DNA from: Microbacterium invictum
Lineage (GTDB): Bacteria; Actinomycetota; Actinomycetes; Actinomycetales; Microbacteriaceae
Length of the DNA: 64,000 bases
Direction: 5' to 3'
Assembly (NCBI RefSeq): GCF_014197265.1
Contig: NZ_JACIFH010000001.1
Coordinates: 2,356,001-2,420,000 of the forward strand
The notes below the pieces were generated by a model that made no database searches, was not told where the DNA came from, and worked only from the letters and a program-made list of their open reading frames with translations. Within the stretch, counting starts at the first letter, position 1. Every line of letters begins with the position of its first letter. Positions 61,586-64,000 of the stretch are shown here, in pieces. The position numbers and the translations under genes are program-made.

Positions 61586-63301
61586 ATGGCACTGATCTCA
61601 GCGACAGCGTCACGGACTTCACCGTCCGCGCGCCACACTGGCCGGCTCCCGCTGCGCGTCCGACCGGCGGCCTACGAAACCGCCCACAGCTACGGGGAAC
61701 GCCTCCGCGTGCTCAACGCTGTCCCCCGCGCCGTGTGGAAAGCAGAGATCGCCCGGTTCGCCACCGAAGCCTCGCTCTCCCTCACTGCCGGAGTCGAGCC
61801 ATGGCTAGAGATTGCGGGAGGACTTGAGCCGGGGCACTTCGCAGCGAGCCGCCGGTCCGCGCCGTTCCACGCTGATGGGACCTCGTGTACCGCATGTCTC
61901 ACCGGGCTGCAGAACCGGTTCGCGTGCCGGCGGTGCACGGCCGGTGACGTCGTCGCACAGGTACCTCACGACGGCCCCCGCGTCTGCCGGAACCACGAGA
62001 TGTGGATTGCGCCAGGCGTTGACGTCGCAGACCAGCGGCTCGTCGGACGCGACGTCCGGCGCGCGGACCGGCAGTATCAGAAGCTCCGGTTCAGCGGACA
62101 CAGCGACGCTCACCGGCTCCGACAGCTCGAGGAGTGCGTGGACCGGTGGGCGATCGCCGAACTCAACGAAGCGCTCGATGGCCCATTCGTGTTCGTCTCT
62201 GCCGTTCACCTCGTCGTTGCGATCCAGCGACTGTCGGCGGCGGGTGACCTCGCTGAAAACCCGGGCGCGGTCATCGAAGCCGCTGGCCTCGCTCGCCTCC
62301 CCCACGCCGTCCTCGCCGACCACCTCCACGGGCTTCTTCGACCGCCGCCGCCGGGCTTCGCGACACCCCACTCGTTCATCCCCGAGCAGGTAGGCAGGTC
62401 CGCGTCGTCCTGGTCTCCGACGACGTCGACATATCCCCGCGGGCTGAGGACGCACTTCAGTCAGTTCGTCGCATCTGCCACCGGTCGCACCCCCGCCGAC
62501 CACGTCGCGCACCCGACCGACTTCGCCACCTACATGTGCGATAGAGGACACCAGTTCCGATCCTCCGTCTCCCGGCTGCTTCGGCATCGTGTCGACATCT
62601 CTTGCCCGCACTGCTCCAACCTGAAGCTCCTTCCTGGTTTCAACACCCTCGCCGACACGCACCCTCACCTCGCAGCCGAGTGGGACCACGACCGGAACCA
62701 CCCCCTCACCCCGTCCGACGTCGTTCCCGGCTCAGGGAAGCGGGTGTGGTGGAAGTGCGGGGCGGGCCACTCATTCCCAGCGACGCTCGCATCCCGGACG
62801 AAGCGGCACACGACCTGCGGGATCTGCGTTAACCGTGCCGTCGCAGCCGACGTGAATTCACTGAGCATCACGAACCCGAAGCTCGCCGCTCAGTGGCATC
62901 CGACGCGCAACGGCAACCTTCGCCCGACCGACGTGGTCACCGGGAGCGGGCGAAGCGTCTGGTGGCAGTGCCCTGAGGGACATGAGTACCATGCTCAGAT
63001 CCTCTCTAGAACTAACGGCGCTGGATGCCGAACATGCGCCTCTGCGCCGAATGCGCTGGGCCGCACTCACCCTGAGATCGCACGCTGGTTCCATCCGACG
63101 CTTAACCGAGAACTCACGCCCAACGAGGTCTCCGCCGGTTCCGACAAGCGCCTGTGGTGGACATGCCCCCGCAGCCACGCGTACGACGCGACCGTCAGCA
63201 ACCGGGTCCGCACGAAGAGCTGCCCGGAGTGTCGGCGGAAGACGGCAGAATCTCCGACGATGGGAGCCGGGCCGACAAGACATGAACGCCCCACTGCTTG
63301 A
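61586..63301 (+). CDS. second TniQ-family protein with tandem zinc-binding repeats
   Basis: A 571-residue homologue of the TniQ at 53319-55373, on the opposite strand. The N-terminus LPLRVRPAAYETAHSYGERL and zinc site (CTACLTGLQNRFACRRCTAG, then HDGPRVCRNHEMW) correspond block by block. The C-terminal region carries one partial and three full treble-clef repeats (THPHLAAEWDHDRN, NPKLAAQWHPTRN and THPEIARWFHPTLN, each followed by a WWxCxxxH and CxxC). Fewer repeats than its homologue suggest a different target. No tnsA/B/C copies accompany it, so it probably works with the set at 55-59 kb. An extra Ser/Thr-rich leader of about 20 residues precedes the domain. Confidence 0.85.
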   Translation: MALISATASRTSPSARHTGRLPLRVRPAAYETAHSYGERLRVLNAVPRAVWKAEIARFATEASLSLTAGVEPWLEIAGGLEPGHFAASRRSAPFHADGTSCTACLTGLQNRFACRRCTAGDVVAQVPHDGPRVCRNHEMWIAPGVDVADQRLVGRDVRRADRQYQKLRFSGHSDAHRLRQLEECVDRWAIAELNEALDGPFVFVSAVHLVVAIQRLSAAGDLAENPGAVIEAAGLARLPHAVLADHLHGLLRPPPPGFATPHSFIPEQVGRSASSWSPTTSTYPRGLRTHFSQFVASATGRTPADHVAHPTDFATYMCDRGHQFRSSVSRLLRHRVDISCPHCSNLKLLPGFNTLADTHPHLAAEWDHDRNHPLTPSDVVPGSGKRVWWKCGAGHSFPATLASRTKRHTTCGICVNRAVAADVNSLSITNPKLAAQWHPTRNGNLRPTDVVTGSGRSVWWQCPEGHEYHAQILSRTNGAGCRTCASAPNALGRTHPEIARWFHPTLNRELTPNEVSAGSDKRLWWTCPRSHAYDATVSNRVRTKSCPECRRKTAESPTMGAGPTRHERPTA

Positions 63302-63683
63302 CATGGTGCTCTTCGCATAGGTGCATGTCGAGTGGGGTCCCGGTCGGTTGGTAGTCGACCGGTACTCGAGCGTGTGCGCGGCAGCCATGCGAACGAGTTG
63401 GAGGGTCGCCGGAGGCCGCGTGACCGGAGCCCGCGGTCAATGCTCGGGGCGCGGTGGTTGAGGTGGCGACAGACCGCCGCCGACGCCTCGGCGACGTCGC
63501 ACGATCCGTGCACTCTTGTCGCGCGAACGACGCCTGGACTTGGCGCCTCGCACGCGAGCGAACGCTGACGTGCGAGATCGGCGTGGGGCAAACCACCCAC
63601 CACGCCGCGCCCATGTCGAATGCGCGCATCGAGTTCAACACCACGATCACACCATCTATACATGGTCTATTAGAAGTGGTGTA
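63302..63683. other. 382-bp gap with possible promoter
   Basis: No certain gene. A minus-strand frame with Cys/His pairs (DMHLCEEHHVKQW) overlaps the tniQ-like gene end and is weak. A GGTCGGTT-GGTAG-TCGACCGG imperfect inverted repeat lies near 63340. Close to the right end, ACACCA/TGGTGT arms (about 63646-63682) enclose TATACATGG, a possible promoter with operator for the next gene. Confidence 0.4.
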
Positions 63684-64000
63684 ATGGGTGAGACGTTCTG
63701 GGCTGGGGAGGTACGTCCTCACACGGAGACCCACGCACAGATCATTCGGGAGGAGCTTGCGGTGGCACTGACCGCGCAAGAGTCCGTCGACACGTTTGAC
63801 CTCGATGACAGAGAGGCCATTGTTGCCGGCGATTGGCACGGGAACCTGGCATGGGTTGGTCGAGCGATCCCTGCCGCGGCGAGGACGGGGGTGCGGACGT
63901 TGTTGCACCTCGGCGATTTCGGCTTCTGGCCGGGTGGGAGCGCGGACCTGCTCGCAACCGTGGATCACTGTGTCGCGAAGTCGTGGGAGCGGACCGTGAC
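63684..64000 (+). CDS. calcineurin-like metallophosphoesterase, N-terminal part (runs off the right edge)
   Basis: The first 105 codons are visible. Motifs AGDWHGN (D50, H52) and LLHLGDFGFWPGG (D78) are the first two metal-binding motifs of calcineurin-like phosphoesterases. The GDFGFWP form is common in small actinobacterial and phage proteins of this family. ATG at 63684-63686 follows GTGGTGTA with no strong Shine-Dalgarno, so a leaderless transcript from the TATACA-containing promoter is possible. Nucleotide or nucleic acid substrate unknown. Confidence 0.75.
   Translation, partial: MGETFWAGEVRPHTETHAQIIREELAVALTAQESVDTFDLDDREAIVAGDWHGNLAWVGRAIPAAARTGVRTLLHLGDFGFWPGGSADLLATVDHCVAKSWERTV

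Larger units (their letters stand above)
22109..64000. mobile_element. tRNA-Arg-anchored genomic island (right end not in view)
   Basis: The left edge is inferred from the sequence directly after the tRNA-Arg 3' end: excisionase-like gene, tyrosine integrase, IS element, then DNA-modification and defence genes and a transposition gene set. No second copy of the tRNA 3' end was found by eye to the right, so attR is probably beyond the window, or the region consists of nested elements. Composition also changes: the heptamer GGATGCC and its complement are frequent to the left and sparse here. Confidence 0.55.

Noticed and set aside
63195..63968. minus-strand frame with Cys/His pairs near the right edge
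   Set aside because: It overlaps both the second tniQ end and the metallophosphoesterase start, which have clear family motifs.
22109..64000. attR, a second copy of the tRNA-Arg 3' end
   Set aside because: Looked for CCTGTCGGGGGCAC-like sequence to the right and did not see one; an exact search is needed to be sure.

Overview
The window is high-GC DNA from an actinobacterium. Gene content, strong Shine-Dalgarno starts and tightly coupled operons fit Microbacteriaceae, probably Microbacterium or a close relative; this is inference, because no rRNA is present. It splits into a conventional chromosomal part (about 1-22,100) and an accessory island (about 22,100 to the right edge) that begins at a tRNA-Arg gene.

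Core part. Minus-strand genes come first: a partial acyl-CoA oxidase/dehydrogenase, fhs, a RecQ helicase, a DUF1697 protein and a Ski2-like helicase. A translationally coupled set follows: LytS-type sensor kinase, LytTR regulator, DUF485 protein and SSS-type monocarboxylate/acetate symporter. Next to it lies a CstA/BtsT-type peptide or pyruvate carrier with its YbdD/YjiX partner, an arrangement reminiscent of the pyruvate-sensing BtsSR-BtsT circuit. On the plus strand come a small GNAT protein, a pirin and an ECF transporter operon (S component, fused double ATPase, EcfT, siderophore-interacting flavoprotein, second S component). A good match to a DtxR/IdeR iron box precedes its ATPase gene.

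Island, left end (22.0-25.4 kb). After tRNA-Arg(CCU) come an excisionase-like gene and a tyrosine integrase. The integrase is cut by an IS256-family element whose 8-bp target duplication and ends can be read exactly; removing the element restores a 371-residue integrase.

Island, defence part (25.4-53.1 kb). This holds a DUF1643 protein, an unknown protein, and an unusual methyltransferase-like/DUF3696-ATPase fusion with a coupled partner. A large DNA phosphorothioation locus follows: dndA divergent from dndBCDE, a dnd-associated methyltransferase-like gene, and a restriction-like module. That module comprises a sigma/HARE-like protein, a PLD-helicase, a 53-residue protein, a second DndD-like ATPase, a Dnd-associated protein, a MORC-like GHKL ATPase, a GIY-YIG protein and a sigma-region-4 protein. 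No DndF/G/H is recognisable. Beyond dndA lie a HEPN-like gene pair.

Island, transposition part (53.3-63.3 kb). A Tn7-like gene set (tnsA, tniA/tnsB, tniB/tnsC, tniQ) has a divergent HTH regulator and operator. A second tniQ homologue lies beyond a TGCCAA/TTGGCA repeat array and a GntR regulator. Both TniQ proteins carry tandem zinc-binding repeats. The window ends inside a metallophosphoesterase gene.
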